Source of the DNA: Zhengitettix transpicula
Taxonomy: Eukaryota; Arthropoda; Insecta; Orthoptera; Tetrigidae
Assembly: GCA_037074705.1 (NCBI GenBank)
Contig: CM073590.1
Span: 113,046,100 to 113,110,099, forward strand
Direction: 5' to 3'
Length of the DNA: 64,000 bases
Shown here piece by piece: positions 44,855 to 56,329 of the stretch. The notes beneath the pieces were generated by a model, which was not told the DNA's origin, did not search any database, and saw only the letters and a program-made list of their open reading frames with translations. A program made the position numbers and the translations under genes. Within the stretch, counting starts at the first letter, position 1. Each line of letters opens with the position of its first letter.

Positions 44855-46394
44855 AAGAATACAGAAATATATTTATTTATCTATGTAAGTATAATATCCT
44901 TCTATCCGTATTAATGAGGAATTATGTTCAAAAAACGAGAATGAGAAAACCTTTCCTGAAGCAACACACGTTTTAAAAATTAAATATTGCTGTTAACAAA
45001 GCCGCAGAATCCTCATCAACGGCACTATACATTCTTGGGTCTTACAATTCGTTATTTTTTCCAGACGTTCGTTCCTAATATCGACACAAAGCATTTGGTT
45101 AGTTCTCAAGTGACGTTAGAGGTTAATGTCAACTCATGTAAATAAATTGCAATTGAGAATTGCCTTCATTCAAAGCTAAGATGTGAATGGAGACGATTCT
45201 ACAAAGGTTTCTCTGAATACCTTGGGCAAGGTAAATTCATTTTGTGTAGCAGAGAAACAAAGTTACAAGGCTGTTGTTTGTATAGAGACATGCGCTCTCG
45301 TAAAGCTTTCAATGGGCTTGGATCTGAAATTAGCGTCTACTTTCACTTTAACTTGCTAAATATCCTTTGCAGACTTTTTTTTTTAGTTTCGCTGAGTTGA
45401 ATTTAAAGTTATTTGTTTATTGTTTTTTATGGCATTCGCGTCCTGACCGAAATTTGCGACGGCTGCAACATATAATTAGTACTGAACACAATCTGATTGA
45501 ACGTTTTGAAATGTCAATAATAATAATACTCTTTCTTTTCGCTGCATCGGTTTCCAATAACACTAACGTTAAACAAATATAAATTGAAACCCTTTGACGC
45601 GGTTGTCGCTTTGAAGTCAGCGTTTGTAACACGAAATCGTATTCAATACATTTAAATGTCGGTGATTATTAATTAATTCACAGTCCCGATCAGATTTTGA
45701 ATTATTGTTAAATTTGAGAATTATTTTTCGCTGAACCAGATTTCCTGTTAAGGAAGGTTAATTACAACCTTAATAATACAGCATTTCAAAATCTCTACGG
45801 TTTCACGTTATTCGTTAATTAATACCACAAAAAGCAAACCGATAATTTATATCTTTATATTTAATCGAATATAAAGTCTTTAACTGATTGTTGATCATGT
45901 CAGAATTTACACATTCTCATATATTTGAACTCTAAAACTGAAGGAAGAAATGGAGAAAGCGAGTCGACATTTCGGCTGATATTCATTTGAATGAAAGTTT
46001 CTGAAATGTAATACTGAAGTTGTCAAGCAACTGAAAACTTTGAAGACAAGTCAATAATTGAATTATTGTGAATATAATGACCTCAAGGGTTTCATGATTA
46101 GAACATTCTCGAACTTCAAAGTCTCATTCTACATTACAGCTACGGTCGTAACTCATCCATTTGCAATTCGTATTTAATGTAATTAACATATAACGGGCAA
46201 TTCAGGACTTCTTACATTAAAATAATGTACTGTATGTAACTGTCATTCAATGGAGGTTATTTAATGTATATTAATAAGAAGAAAACTTCATTAAACATAA
46301 TATTACTTTGATAATAAAATTATTATTTACAAAAATATAATGTAATGCCAATTAATTAGGCCATTAATTGTTTAGACATAAAAATTGAATTGTT
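44855..46394. other. AT-rich, no gene recognised
   Basis: The 71-codon frames at 45,367-45,632 on both strands show no domain. Confidence 0.45.
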
Positions 46395-47400
46395 TGAGAA
46401 ATCCATTATAGCGGTCTGATCGAACAAAGCGACAATGGAAAAGCGAGCTCACTTACTTTGTCGAAAAGTCAAAAATGGCGTATGCGCGCTAAAACTCGAA
46501 GCACTAGGAGTCAGTTGGTGGCGGGACATTTCAGAGGACGGAACAAATAATACTAGAGCAGAGACTAGCCGTCGTTAATGTATTATTAAACAAAGTTGTA
46601 AATTTAAGACAAAGTAAAAACATTCACGGAAGTATTACCTCGTTAATATCGCTAAGTAAACACAGTTTACGTATACAGCCAGCCAGAAAAGTCTAAGAGA
46701 GTCTGTAGCCAGCCAGGGAAGAAAGTCAGTTTTTTTTACGTCTACAGCCAGGAGCTAAAGAAAAGTTAGTTCGCTCCGAAAGAATAAACAGTTAAAATAA
46801 ATCGTCAAGGAGATACGTTGCAGTTTACGTCCAATTCAGTAAAAGACTAATAAATCTACGAACCTTAAGATTCCGGTAAGGCAAGCAGACATCAGATAGC
46901 TGACATTCAGGAGGATAAGCCGAGTTCCTGGGAGCCTATCAGTTTTGACTTCAATAGTGTAAAATCTGTGAGTCAGTGTATAATTTTACAATAGTGTACT
47001 TCCGAAACCAAAAAGAATGCTGGTACCAACTGGACACTACGTAAGTAACAAAACCAAAACTAATGATTAATTGTAAACTTTAATTAAAGGATAAAGTCAG
47101 ATTTCGTTCTCTTTTAATTATCAATCAGATTTAATTTTTTTACTTTTAATTTCTTTCTATCGACATATTGTTTAGGTAAATTGCGAACTGTTTGTTAATA
47201 AGATTTTTAAATTAATTTGTTGTGTCCATTATCAAACCCAATAGAGGCCCTGAGAGAGAGAAAGATCTCAAATTTTGTTGTAATTATTTTTATTGCCACA
47301 AAATAAATAAATTTTATATATTAAATTTTGTTTATTATTTCATTTAATAAACCACCTACTATTTAATTATTACATAAATGGTGCTTCAACGTGAGGCAAA
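46395..47400 (+). mobile_element. LTR-like sequence with primer-binding-like site
   Basis: Ends in TTTAATTATTACATAAATGG and TGGTGCTTCAACGTGAGGC (47,379-47,397), which resembles the TGG...CAACGTGGGGC site at 53,158 and the 3' end of a tRNA-Lys primer. Upstream, AAAGTCAGATTTCGTT and TTATCAAACCCAATAGAGGC align with the LTR-like region before 53,158. This supports a Ty3/gypsy-type LTR and leader. The left border (TGTTTAGACATAAAAATTG at about 46,370) is uncertain. Tandem CAGCCAGCC motifs occur near 46,678. Confidence 0.5.
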
Positions 47401-47484
47401 TTTTTTAAATTAATTAAAACTTCCATTTTTAATTATTACAATATATTAAGAAAATTTAAAACAAGAGGTTCAAAAAAAAAGAAA

Positions 47485-47750
47485 ATTGCCCAATGTTTTT
47501 ATGGGCCCCGTAGTAGATTATTTAGTCTTGGACATATATACTTTCGCAGACTTTCGCGAAGTCTTTCTTGCTACGTTCGGTTGGCATTTTATTCCTGCAG
47601 AACACAGTCAGGTGAGTGTTTGTGTCTCTGGAGATTTGCGATGTCTAATTTGGCGCTCTTCCTCAGGCAACTTACAACTAACCTGTTCCTCGTTGTTCGT
47701 ACTCTGTCAGTTACGTTTCTATACTACTCTCATCTCCTTCTCATACTGAA
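47485..47750 (+). pseudogene. Possible LTR-element gag fragment
   Basis: About 90 bp after the primer-binding-like site the frame reads YTFADFREVFLATFGWHFIP and AEHSQVSV. FADFRE.FL..F followed by QSQVR-like sequence is reminiscent of insect retrotransposon gag proteins (F..F...FL..FW....Q..V). The rest shows no zinc knuckle. Position after the LTR makes the call plausible, but it is tentative. Confidence 0.35.
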
Positions 47751-48360
47751 TCTCCGTCAGCACTTTTCCTCGATTCTTATCCTACTCAAACTAATTCCAA
47801 TTTAAATCTCCGTTTTTGCCCTCACCTTCTGCAGCTTCGTAGTCTTGTCACGGGGCTCGTCACCTCAAATCACTTTAATTGAGGAATCACCTTATAGGTG
47901 GTAAAATTTGTGCCTGGTCAGAATTTTCAAAGGGGTTCTCGAATTTTCTGCCGGGGTGTGACGAACTTTGTTTACTAGTAATCAGGCACGAAATTTCGTG
48001 CACTTTATCGCCGGTAAACTTGTAATCCCAAAATTCTATTGTGGCAGTCACGTCCTGGACCAGCAGATCCGCAACATACTAGAGTCAGGTTCCGTACTTA
48101 CTCCCTAGTACCTACTTGGATTCATTGTTCTGACCCTTTTCTGCATACTCCAGATTCTTTGTCACGGACTGTTTTTTTCCCCGCAACATAGTCGCGCTAG
48201 CAATTGTGTCCTTATATGAATCTGAGTTTTGAGCGCATTCTTCATGCCATCAATATGTTCTGAAGGAAACTGGCGTTCTCTGGGAAATCAATAGGTATTT
48301 TTGGGCTCTACCCAGGAAAAGGCTGCGAAAAAAAACGTTGCTTTATTTGTCAATTATACA
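47751..48360. other. No gene recognised
   Basis: Moderately GC-rich DNA between the possible gag piece and the Harbinger fragment. No domain visible. Confidence 0.35.
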
Positions 48361-48800
48361 ATGCTAACTCCTCCTAGACACACTAAAAATGAATGAACAA
48401 ATGGGCATCTGAAATTTTTTGAGGATGTCGCCAGTAGATTTCGTGTATCTTTTCGAAATGGTTGGGCCTCCTATTTCTAAGCAGAGACCGGCTTTAGGCA
48501 CCCGTCCAACAAGCAACAAGCTAGCAATCGCCATCTGTTTTCTCGCCAGTGGACATTCATTCACAAGCCTGCAAAATGCCGTCAAGGTTTCCATCCCTGA
48601 AGTTTGTGAAGCCAGCATCAATGCTCTAGAGTGTTTTACTTGTGTCTACTTGCATAATTTTCTAACAAGAAATGCTGCTTCAAGGAATGACTACACTCCA
48701 ACAACCTATTTTTCATTCTGAAGATCCTGACGGAAATATACCTGTAGCAGTGATATCAGAGGTTCACAACCGCAGTCAATGATAAACCTTCAGCATACTC
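48361..48800 (+). pseudogene. PIF/Harbinger transposase, internally deleted
   Basis: The frame begins LLLDTLKMNEQMGI, an in-frame TGA, then NFLRMSPVDFVYLFEMVGPP, LAIAICFLASGHSFTSLQNA and IPEVCEASINALE, which follow the N-terminal helical part of Harbinger transposases (FLRMSP..F..LL..VGP.I, L...LRFLA.G.SF.SL, PEVC.A). It then jumps straight to CVYLHNFLTRNAASRNDYTP and, after a frameshift, FHSEDPDGNIPVAV, the C-terminus. The whole central DDE catalytic domain is missing, as in non-autonomous derivatives. No inverted repeats were found with confidence. Confidence 0.8.
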
Positions 48801-49572
48801 CAAGCAGACCATCTAGATATTCCAGAGTACATGCGATAAGAATTTCGTGTTGACCTCAAAACTGAAGAAAGCTCAGTTCCTCGGCAAGCAAATATGTTTA
48901 ATAATAGTGATGTTAACTTGTAATTTGTAAATATTTATTTCAATATTTTGCAGTACTCTTTAAATGTTACGAAGTATTACGAATTTGAAAATATTATAAA
49001 TAAATAATATTGCTTTCATAAATTTACTAAATTTTAAATAGTGACAGTGAAACCTCTAGTTAACACCTCAGCATGTTGTTGTTGCTTAAAAAGTCCTGCC
49101 CATCAATACAATGTACAAGGTTGACACATCGGAGTCAGTATTCGTGAGTCGTTCGGGTTTCGTGACCGGTCGCAGGAATATCACAGGTTGATTTTCTCCT
49201 TTTCTATATCTATCTTTGTATACGTCAGAGGAGACGTTCCATTAACATCTATTGGTTTCAACATTTGAGGCGGAATAATAGTTAACATTTTTAACAAGAA
49301 AACGGGGTGCGAAAACAAGTGGTAGAGGGCAGCCGTCCTTGGGATTCACGTCCGTACTAAGAATGTTGCGCAACATTTAGTCCGAGAATCCCATTTCGGA
49401 TGGAATTCAAAACCCCTGCAAAATACTAACCCGCAAGTTTCACTGACTCCTGTCGCTGAGACTTGCAGATGGAGTTCTGCGACAATGAGTCTGCAACATT
49501 GATTCTGATTCCAAGTGTGTAAAGGATTCGGATATTGTCTCAAATATTCTAAGTGTATTGTCAAAGATCTGT
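48801..49572. other. No gene recognised
   Basis: AT-rich, then a mixed region at 49,070-49,560 without domains. Confidence 0.4.
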
Positions 49573-49573
49573 T

Positions 49574-49624
<51 letters not shown>
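49573..49624. repeat. (TA)n microsatellite with one interruption
   Basis: TA units broken once by TTTATA. Confidence 0.95.
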
Positions 49625-49628
<4 letters not shown>

Positions 49629-51819
49629 ATAATGAAGTGGTTATTGGTTTTGTGTGTTTTTGGTATTGTTGGATTCTACAATTTAATTATTTAATGGTAA
49701 GCGCGAGTTAATAATCGGAAGCGACAATCGGAGGAAAGGGGAGCGAAGATTCGTATTGTTGAGTACGAGTGGAGCTCGGGACACACGCTATCCCATTAGG
49801 GTTTCCGATGAGCTGCTTAGAATGCAGAAGTCCTGAAGAACTGAGGCGATCCCGTCTAGTTTCTGAACTCGGCTACGATTGAAACACTATACCAGGAGAG
49901 CTCCCGATGAGCTGGGGAGATCTGTTTGCCGTACGCTGTAGCGAGAACAGTAAAAGGAAGAGTGGCAATTTATTTAAATGCGGTGTGAGGTCAAATCACG
50001 AGGATTTTATTGCGGTAGTTCAGTCTGCAATTTCTGGATATATTTACAGCACCACCACTTAACTCCCTGATGAAACTGTGCTTGAATTTTCTAAAAATTT
50101 TGTTAGTAATTGACATCTCAATTTAAAACAATTGTAATCTTTATATATTTTTTAAAAATTGTGATAATAAATTTGTTGTTTTCAAATTATTGATATAAAA
50201 ACACGAGCCAATTATTTTAAATAATTATAAATAATACATAATTGAATCATGGTAATAAAATTTTACAATATATATTTACTTATATCAATTATTTAATTAA
50301 GCTACACATTCGCGCGTTACAGTATATCCTGACGATTCGATATGTATTCATTCACTTCAATGTCGATGATCCGGGCCAAACTAATCTAACTTTGAACTCT
50401 GCAGATGTATTCGAGAAACTGCCGCGAATTTACAATTCTGAGTTTGATGATCAACTAGTCCTTGAGTTCCAAACGAACGCCCAGAGGCTAATTTCACAAA
50501 AATATCCATAGTTTCAAATATGAATTATGGAATTTATATTCCTAATATATTTATATTTATTAGTTTGTTATGGAATTGAAAGAAAATCAATTCAATTTAG
50601 TTCAAATGTTCAACTGTGCGGAATTGCGTTAAAATGCTGAATCAGAATTACGTTCCTAGTATCCAAATTTATTTATCATTTGATATTGAATAATAATTTT
50701 CAATGCGATTTTCATTTCAGAATGCCCAAGCTAGAATTTGATCATGATCCTTCAGTCTCAATTGATACAGTTATCCTAGGTCAAATTGTAAATAGAATTA
50801 TTTCGTAATTAAATAGAAATGTTAAATATGTAGGGAATTAAATAATCAAAATTGATTTTAATAACTTATTCAACTCTGAACAGTTTTAAAATTTCTTCCA
50901 AATTCAGAAGTCAAACTAATTCAACGCTAAGACTAGATTAAGGCACAAGGCGGAACAAGTCGATTTTTCATAATTAAAAATTTGAAGCTCTTGCAAGTAG
51001 AATTTTAAAAACATTAAAAAAATTATTATTCCTGTAATGAGTTTCATACTTTTCGTCATTATTCTGGTAGATGGTTTAAGATTGCTTATAGTTGGCCTAC
51101 ACATTACAGTATTTTCTACGCGTGATATTCACAACATAATCTACATTCTTTGATTGCTCAGTTCCTCTATTATCCTTGCCACAACTGTACCTTTTATCAC
51201 TGAGATAGCTGAACCTGGATATCTGAATATATGCGCTGCCAACACGACTCGTTTCCATATTCGTCTGTTCCTTACTTAGCCAAAACTCCCTTCTTTCAGG
51301 ACAGAACAGAACTGCACAGCGGCCGTTGCACCATATCAGTCCATTTTAACATCAACATTTTTCTGTAGGGACTCATTTCAAAATCGTCCAATTTAATCCT
51401 TCCTGACCCTACAATTTTGCATTGTAAAATATTGCAACCCACCACCACCTAATTTGAGAAACATTATCCTCGGTCCATTTGGAGACAAATAGTTTAACCT
51501 GCGCTATTCTGATTTCATGTCTTTCCTTTGTCCATCCTTGATAATTCTGCTCCCCACCTCTCCTTTCATTTTTTTAAGGAAGGATGACTCTACTATCTGC
51601 ATAACAAACTTGTTGGTTAGTGAAGAGCCTTGAAGTGTGCACATAAATTTGATACGATGTGTTACGAGGAATAAATTTGTACTAAACAATAATGATCTTT
51701 CAGTACGGTATTTGAATACGGAATAAATGTGAACGCTTTCTTTATTAACAGTGGATTAATTGTCAGGAAACATTCGCATAGTAATATAATGGAAAAGTTT
51801 AATTCTTCGGCTAATTATG
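49625..51819. other. Unassigned; GC-richer 49,690-50,060 and ORF 50,242-50,511
   Basis: The GC-richer part contains CCGATGAGCTG twice (49,807 and 49,905) and a TAATAAATTTG-type polyadenylation-like stretch near 50,165, so it could be LTR-like, but no primer-binding site follows. The 89-codon frame at 50,242 has a hydrophilic C-terminal half (SADVFEKLPRIYNSEFDDQL) that I cannot assign. The remainder to 51,819 is AT-rich. Confidence 0.35.
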
Positions 51820-51957
51820 CATGGCATTTAGGGGAATTGCTAGGTTGTATCCTTAAACTATAGCACCGAGGCCCCTAGTTAACCCTTGGCTACCTTGTTC
51901 TCCTTGTTGCCGATCCCCCGGGTTATCCATTCCTATGCGAGAGGATTATATGGATTA
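51820..51957 (+). mobile_element. SINE-G retroposon, copy 11, interrupted
   Basis: Diverged plus-sense 3' part (TCCTTAAACTATAGCACCGA, TAGTTAACCCTTGGCTACC). It stops at TATATGGATTA, and the rest of the family sequence (TTACCCTCATGTAGCCTATT) continues at 54,122-54,141 beyond a 2.16-kb insertion. It therefore acted as the target of the element at 51,958. Confidence 0.75.
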
Positions 51958-51995
51958 AGATGGAGACACACTGCAATCACGTCACGTACTGTCAT
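51958..51995 (+). repeat. Left terminal inverted repeat of the Harbinger-type element
   Basis: Pairs with the complement of about 54,085-54,121, with a few mismatches and GTCACG/GTCATG-rich sequence continuing inward. Confidence 0.75.
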
Positions 51996-52345
51996 GTGAT
52001 TTAACGTGAAGTCGTAACAGTGTGATATACCAGAGACACACTTCTGTCACCGTATGTCACGTCACTGTGATGTCACGAGTCCTCACGCACTGTCACGTAT
52101 CTGTGATCTAAGCTCGCACACATTTTGATGTCATGCCATGTCACATTTTTTAATATGTTGTAATATCCAGTGAAGAAGGACATGTCTTCTGTTCATATTT
52201 TTATCAGAGTTGTTTATAAACTGAGACTGGAGATCCTTGAGTGATTGGTACATATTAAAAATAATGATAAAATGACGGATAAGTGGACTTTTAGAGAAGG
52301 GAAGGACAAATAATTGGGGCATTTTGGCAGCTCTTAGGGCAAATT

Positions 52346-53177
52346 ATGTGACCGACGGAACCCTGAAAGGCAGCATAACAGATGGACGAGGCAATTATAC
52401 TGAAAGGAGATGCTTATTGTAATTGATTAAGTGGCTCTCGGAGCGGGAGAAAGCTAACAGATGGGGTTTGTTTTGGCGAACATGTAATTTCAAAACAACT
52501 GTGAAAACAAGGGAGCCAGGATATAAATAAGAGGGCAGTTGGACAGTTAAGAGCTTCATTATTATTTTCGGTTGGAGAGGAGACGGACGTGAGTGGGAGA
52601 GAGCGGTGGTGCAAGGCGGACGCAGGGCCGACATCAGTCTTCAACAGTTGGGAGTTTCATCGTGGAGGTTTGTCTGCCAGCAGAGTTTTTGAATTCGTCG
52701 AGAGGATGACGTCGTCAAGAGGAGGTGACTGTGAAAGCAGAGTGGGAGTGCAGCCTGGGGACTTTTAAGCCTGTATGAAGTGAGTGTGTGGACCAGAGAG
52801 CGTGTAAGTTTATTTTTCTGAATTAATAATTGTAAATTGCTAATAAAGGGTAAAAAGTGTCAGATTTCGTTAATTTCGTTTCATTTGTTTCAATCGTTTC
52901 AATCAATCATTTCGTTTTTCATTTATTGTAACTGTATTTGTTTAATTGTAACATTTTTTTCCGTTCCTTATCAACCCAGTAAAGACCTTGAGGGCACCGA
53001 GTCCAAATATTTAGTTAGTTAAATAAATGTCAAGTTAAATAAAATTGTTTTGATTTATAAAATTTCATCAGATTTGTGTAATTGTAAATTGTGTAATAAA
53101 TGATAATTGTTTTGTTTAAATTGGTATCGTTATATTACATTTATGTATTACATAAAATGGCTACCACAACGTGGGGC
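52346..53177 (+). mobile_element. LTR-like segment with TATA box and primer-binding-like site
   Basis: TATAAATA at 52,522-52,529 in a GC-balanced promoter-like region, CTAATAAAGGG at about 52,840 as polyadenylation signal, and a 3' end GTATTACA (53,146-53,152) followed by TGGCTACCACAACGTGGGGC at 53,158-53,177. The last 11 bases CAACGTGGGGC match the 3' end of tRNA-Lys used by many LTR elements. Only about 50 bp of leader follow. It is probably a 5' LTR with its leader left after deletion. The left border (TGTGACCGACGG) is a guess. Confidence 0.55.
52522..52529 (+). promoter_or_regulatory. TATA box of the LTR-like segment
   Basis: TATAAATA followed about 30 bp later by the GGACAGTTAAGAGCTTCATT region where an LTR transcript could start. 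Supported by position between a GC-balanced U3-like region and an AATAAA signal. Confidence 0.45.
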
Positions 53178-54141
53178 AAATTTCATTAATCAAAAATTTA
53201 TTTTAATTATTACAATGTATTCCGTTTTAAACGTTATGACAGGCACTTTAGGATCCCTTGTCACTTTTTTCCAATAGAACAAAGAATTATTTTACATAAT
53301 TTTCTTAAGTACTATTATTTTTTATTAATAAATATTTAAAACCTAGCCATTATGACGTTATAATCCTGATATGTCCAAAACGCTCATACACTGATTTCTC
53401 ATGGAAGGAAAGTTGTAGAGAATTTAATTCTCTTTTCAACGCACTATCGCGTTAAAAAAATCGTCTGCAACTTACGAAAATACGCCTAAATTCAAATAAA
53501 AGAAAGATAAATTCACGAGTTATCATTTTTTGATTGAATTTGAAATATATCAATCCTACGTTTTTACATTTAATTAAATAATTTGATTGAATAAAAAATT
53601 ATCAACCTGATTTACTATCTCAGTCAGGTCTTTTTATTGTTATTTAATAACCCAAAATAAGTCAAGTGTGCATGGACTTAATTCTTTATATCATATTTAG
53701 AATGAAACACGTGTTTAAATATATATGCTTCTAATATAAGACCATCTTCAACAGTATTATTCTTATAAACAAAACAAAATCTGTATAATATTTGATATTA
53801 TATGTTACGGTCTCTAGTTTTAGACTCTCAGAATGATTCAAACGATAAAAATACTCGGCATTTCCGTAACGGAATTAGATTTACCTTTCCTGAAAGATAG
53901 GGTTAATGTACGACTAACAGGTACACAGATGTAGTCTGGTGTATTGAAGAAAAAATGCTCTGAGCTACGCACTGCTGTCACTTGTCAAGTCAAACTGTTT
54001 TTATGACCGTGAACCACGTGACGTGACAGCAGGGTACGGTTGAGGCCGTAGTCACGCTTACAACTTTATGGCCGGCACATGACGTGACTGTACGTGACGT
54101 GATAGCAGCGTGTCTCCGCCTTTACCCTCATGTAGCCTATT

Positions 54142-55391
54142 ACTGAGAAATAGGAAATTTTAGATCACTGCGAGAATTCAGTAATTGATCCTATGAACAA
54201 ATATGGTTTTTAGTAGGTTATTTTTAACCCATGAGTTAAAAAAAATGTAGTATGTAAGCAGCAGCTGCGGAGTACGCGTAGAACTAACTGAGATGACGTG
54301 GGTCACTTTTAGTTATTCTTTCTGGGAGTCTTTTCAAGCATAATAAATTTTCACCTTAACGAGTCTGCATATTAACAAATGTCGGGTAATATTCATCAAA
54401 ACATACCAATCCGGGCGTCTGATAAAATGTGCCACTCTAATTATTCTTTATTAGTCCATTCTCTTAGCACTCTTTAGTGAAACCAACCGAATTACGTGCA
54501 ATGCCGGATGCCACTATTCGTCAATTTTATTAAAGTCAACATGAAGAATATTGAAATAAATAATGTTAATAATTTATATTAATTTTAAACCCAATCATTT
54601 TTTATATATTTATTAAATAGTAAATTACTTACAAGTGGATTGTGCGTTAGAGACAGAAGTGCACGCGAACCGCCAACACTTTCTGAGTTTCTTGTAATGG
54701 AGACTAAGCATGTGTTGGATGCTTTAGCAGCTGACAAAAGCTTGATTGACGCTGCTAACTATAGAAATGTGCAACGATACAACACAACTGTGGCTTTAGC
54801 TGGTTGTTGTTTCCGCATGCCAGCAGTAGAAGAGATTCGCCATATGTTTCGAATCTTTAATGCACTTGTAATTGGCTATCTCAAAAATCAGGAAAATGTT
54901 CGCCTAAAGCTATAGTTTAAACAAATATAGGTCATATGTGAAAATGTATTCTAATCAGTGTTTACTTTTTAGCGTATTTATGTTCAAAGTAAATTGTGAA
55001 CGAAAATACGTTGGGGAAAAATCAAGAAAGGAGAGAATAATAATAAATGATATAGAAATTAAAACCAGATTATCTTTTGTTTAAACAAAAAAGTGTAAAT
55101 GTCATCGATTTCAGCAAAATCAAACGTTTTTATTTCCATGATCTGCTCGTATATGAACACTTATTTCTGTCACTTTTATCTAAAATATTATTGTTCATTT
55201 CACTGTCCACGTCTACAACAAGTTAATGCAGTTATCAGAGCTTAATTAATAACTGTCTTCTAATGTACAATGTGCTAATGTAATGTAATGCATAGCGTTT
55301 CAAGATAACTGTTCCTTTTTTTCTTTTGTCTGATAGAGCATGTATCTCCATCTATATATTAATTACCTTGAAATAATAACACATTAGATGG
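54142..55391. other. AT-rich with one unassigned ORF at 54,640-54,915 (+)
   Basis: The 91-codon frame has unusually even composition for this window (VMETKHVLDALAADKSLIDA, then AGCCFRMPAVEEIRHMFRIF). It has no domain I can name. TTACTTACAAG lies just upstream of it and could be a splice acceptor. It may be an exon or a fragment of a mobile element. The rest is AT-rich. Confidence 0.35.
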
Positions 55392-55406
55392 GTATACTGG
55401 TGTATT

Positions 55407-55959
55407 TTTTTTGGGATGTAGACAGGCTATGTATAGGGTAATCCACATAGTGGTAACTCCCCTCTTATAGCATAGGAAAGGGATTTGAAAGGGGGGATGT
55501 GGAAGGGGAGAGTTAAATAGGGCCCCCGGGCTATATTTTAAGGGTGCTACCCGGCATTCTCCTAAAGATATGCAGGACAAACCATAGAAAAACCTGCATC
55601 GGGTACGTCGGGCATTGGGTACTTGTCCCACGCCCTTCCGATAGCGGGAGAGGAGTTTGCTGTGGGGACGCAGCATTCCCTTCTCCGTGCCTCGACCAGT
55701 TTAGGAGGCAGCTGGCCGACTATTCCAATGGGAATAGCGGACAACTCTTACCGTATGCCCAAGGTCTGTGACCCCGGAACATACACCTCTCAGAACAGGC
55801 CGAGGTGCCTCGGCTTGTGGGAACCTTAGTTCAAAAACGGAGAGGAAAAGGCATCCCCAAAGGTAGCCCCTTCGTGTCTCTCCTACAAGGTTCTGCCTGC
55901 GAGAGAACATCCCTCGCAGGTACTGCCTGCGAGAGAATAACCCTCGCAGACGATGCTTC
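55407..55959 (-). mobile_element. SINE-G retroposon, full-length copy 12
   Basis: Flanked by GTATACTGGTGTATT (55,392-55,406) and GTATACTGGTATATT (55,960-55,974), a 15-bp target duplication with one difference. Two tandem 5' hairpins (55,895-55,950 on plus) are well preserved. The 3' end is the GTAGACAGGCTATGTATAGG type (second subfamily) with a T8 tail on plus. The sense frames 55,701-56,000 and 55,562-55,744 correspond to those of copy 1. This is the best reference copy in the window. Confidence 0.85.
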
Positions 55960-55974
55960 GTATACTGGTATATT

Positions 55975-56329
55975 GACTGAGGTAATATTTGCAAAGCCAA
56001 ACGTTCAAATTCAGATGAGAGTATGGATTATGAAAAACGTCTGGTCATTTGAGGCAATTCTTCATCACCCGCAAACACCGAAAGTACAATGATGATAATT
56101 CCAGTTTCACCGTAAGTTTGATCCGCACTTATCCGTGGCGCAAGACACAATCAAAACAGGGGCACTGGAGGACAAGACGCATATGACTACGTACCACATT
56201 ATTTGCTACGAGTCAAGTACAAAATCCATGCAACAAAATTCAGATTGACGTGTTTGCCTGTTTGTTGTCATGTGAAGATACTCAGCTTATAGATTTTTCT
56301 ATGTTTACACAGGGATTTCCGACGAAGTA
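55975..56329. other. No gene recognised
   Basis: Mixed composition, no domain. Confidence 0.35.

Larger units (their letters stand above)
51958..54121. mobile_element. Harbinger-type DNA element inserted in SINE-G
   Basis: Flanked by TTA at 51,955-51,957 and 54,122-54,124, the 3-bp target duplication typical of PIF/Harbinger (TWA). The ends are inverted: AGATGGAGACACACTGC and, on the other strand, AGGCGGAGACACGCTGC, then ATCACGTCACGTAC in both. A second, diverged copy of the terminal motif lies inside at 52,033 (AGAGACACACTTCTGTCACC). No transposase is recognisable, so it is non-autonomous. An LTR-like segment lies within. Confidence 0.75.
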
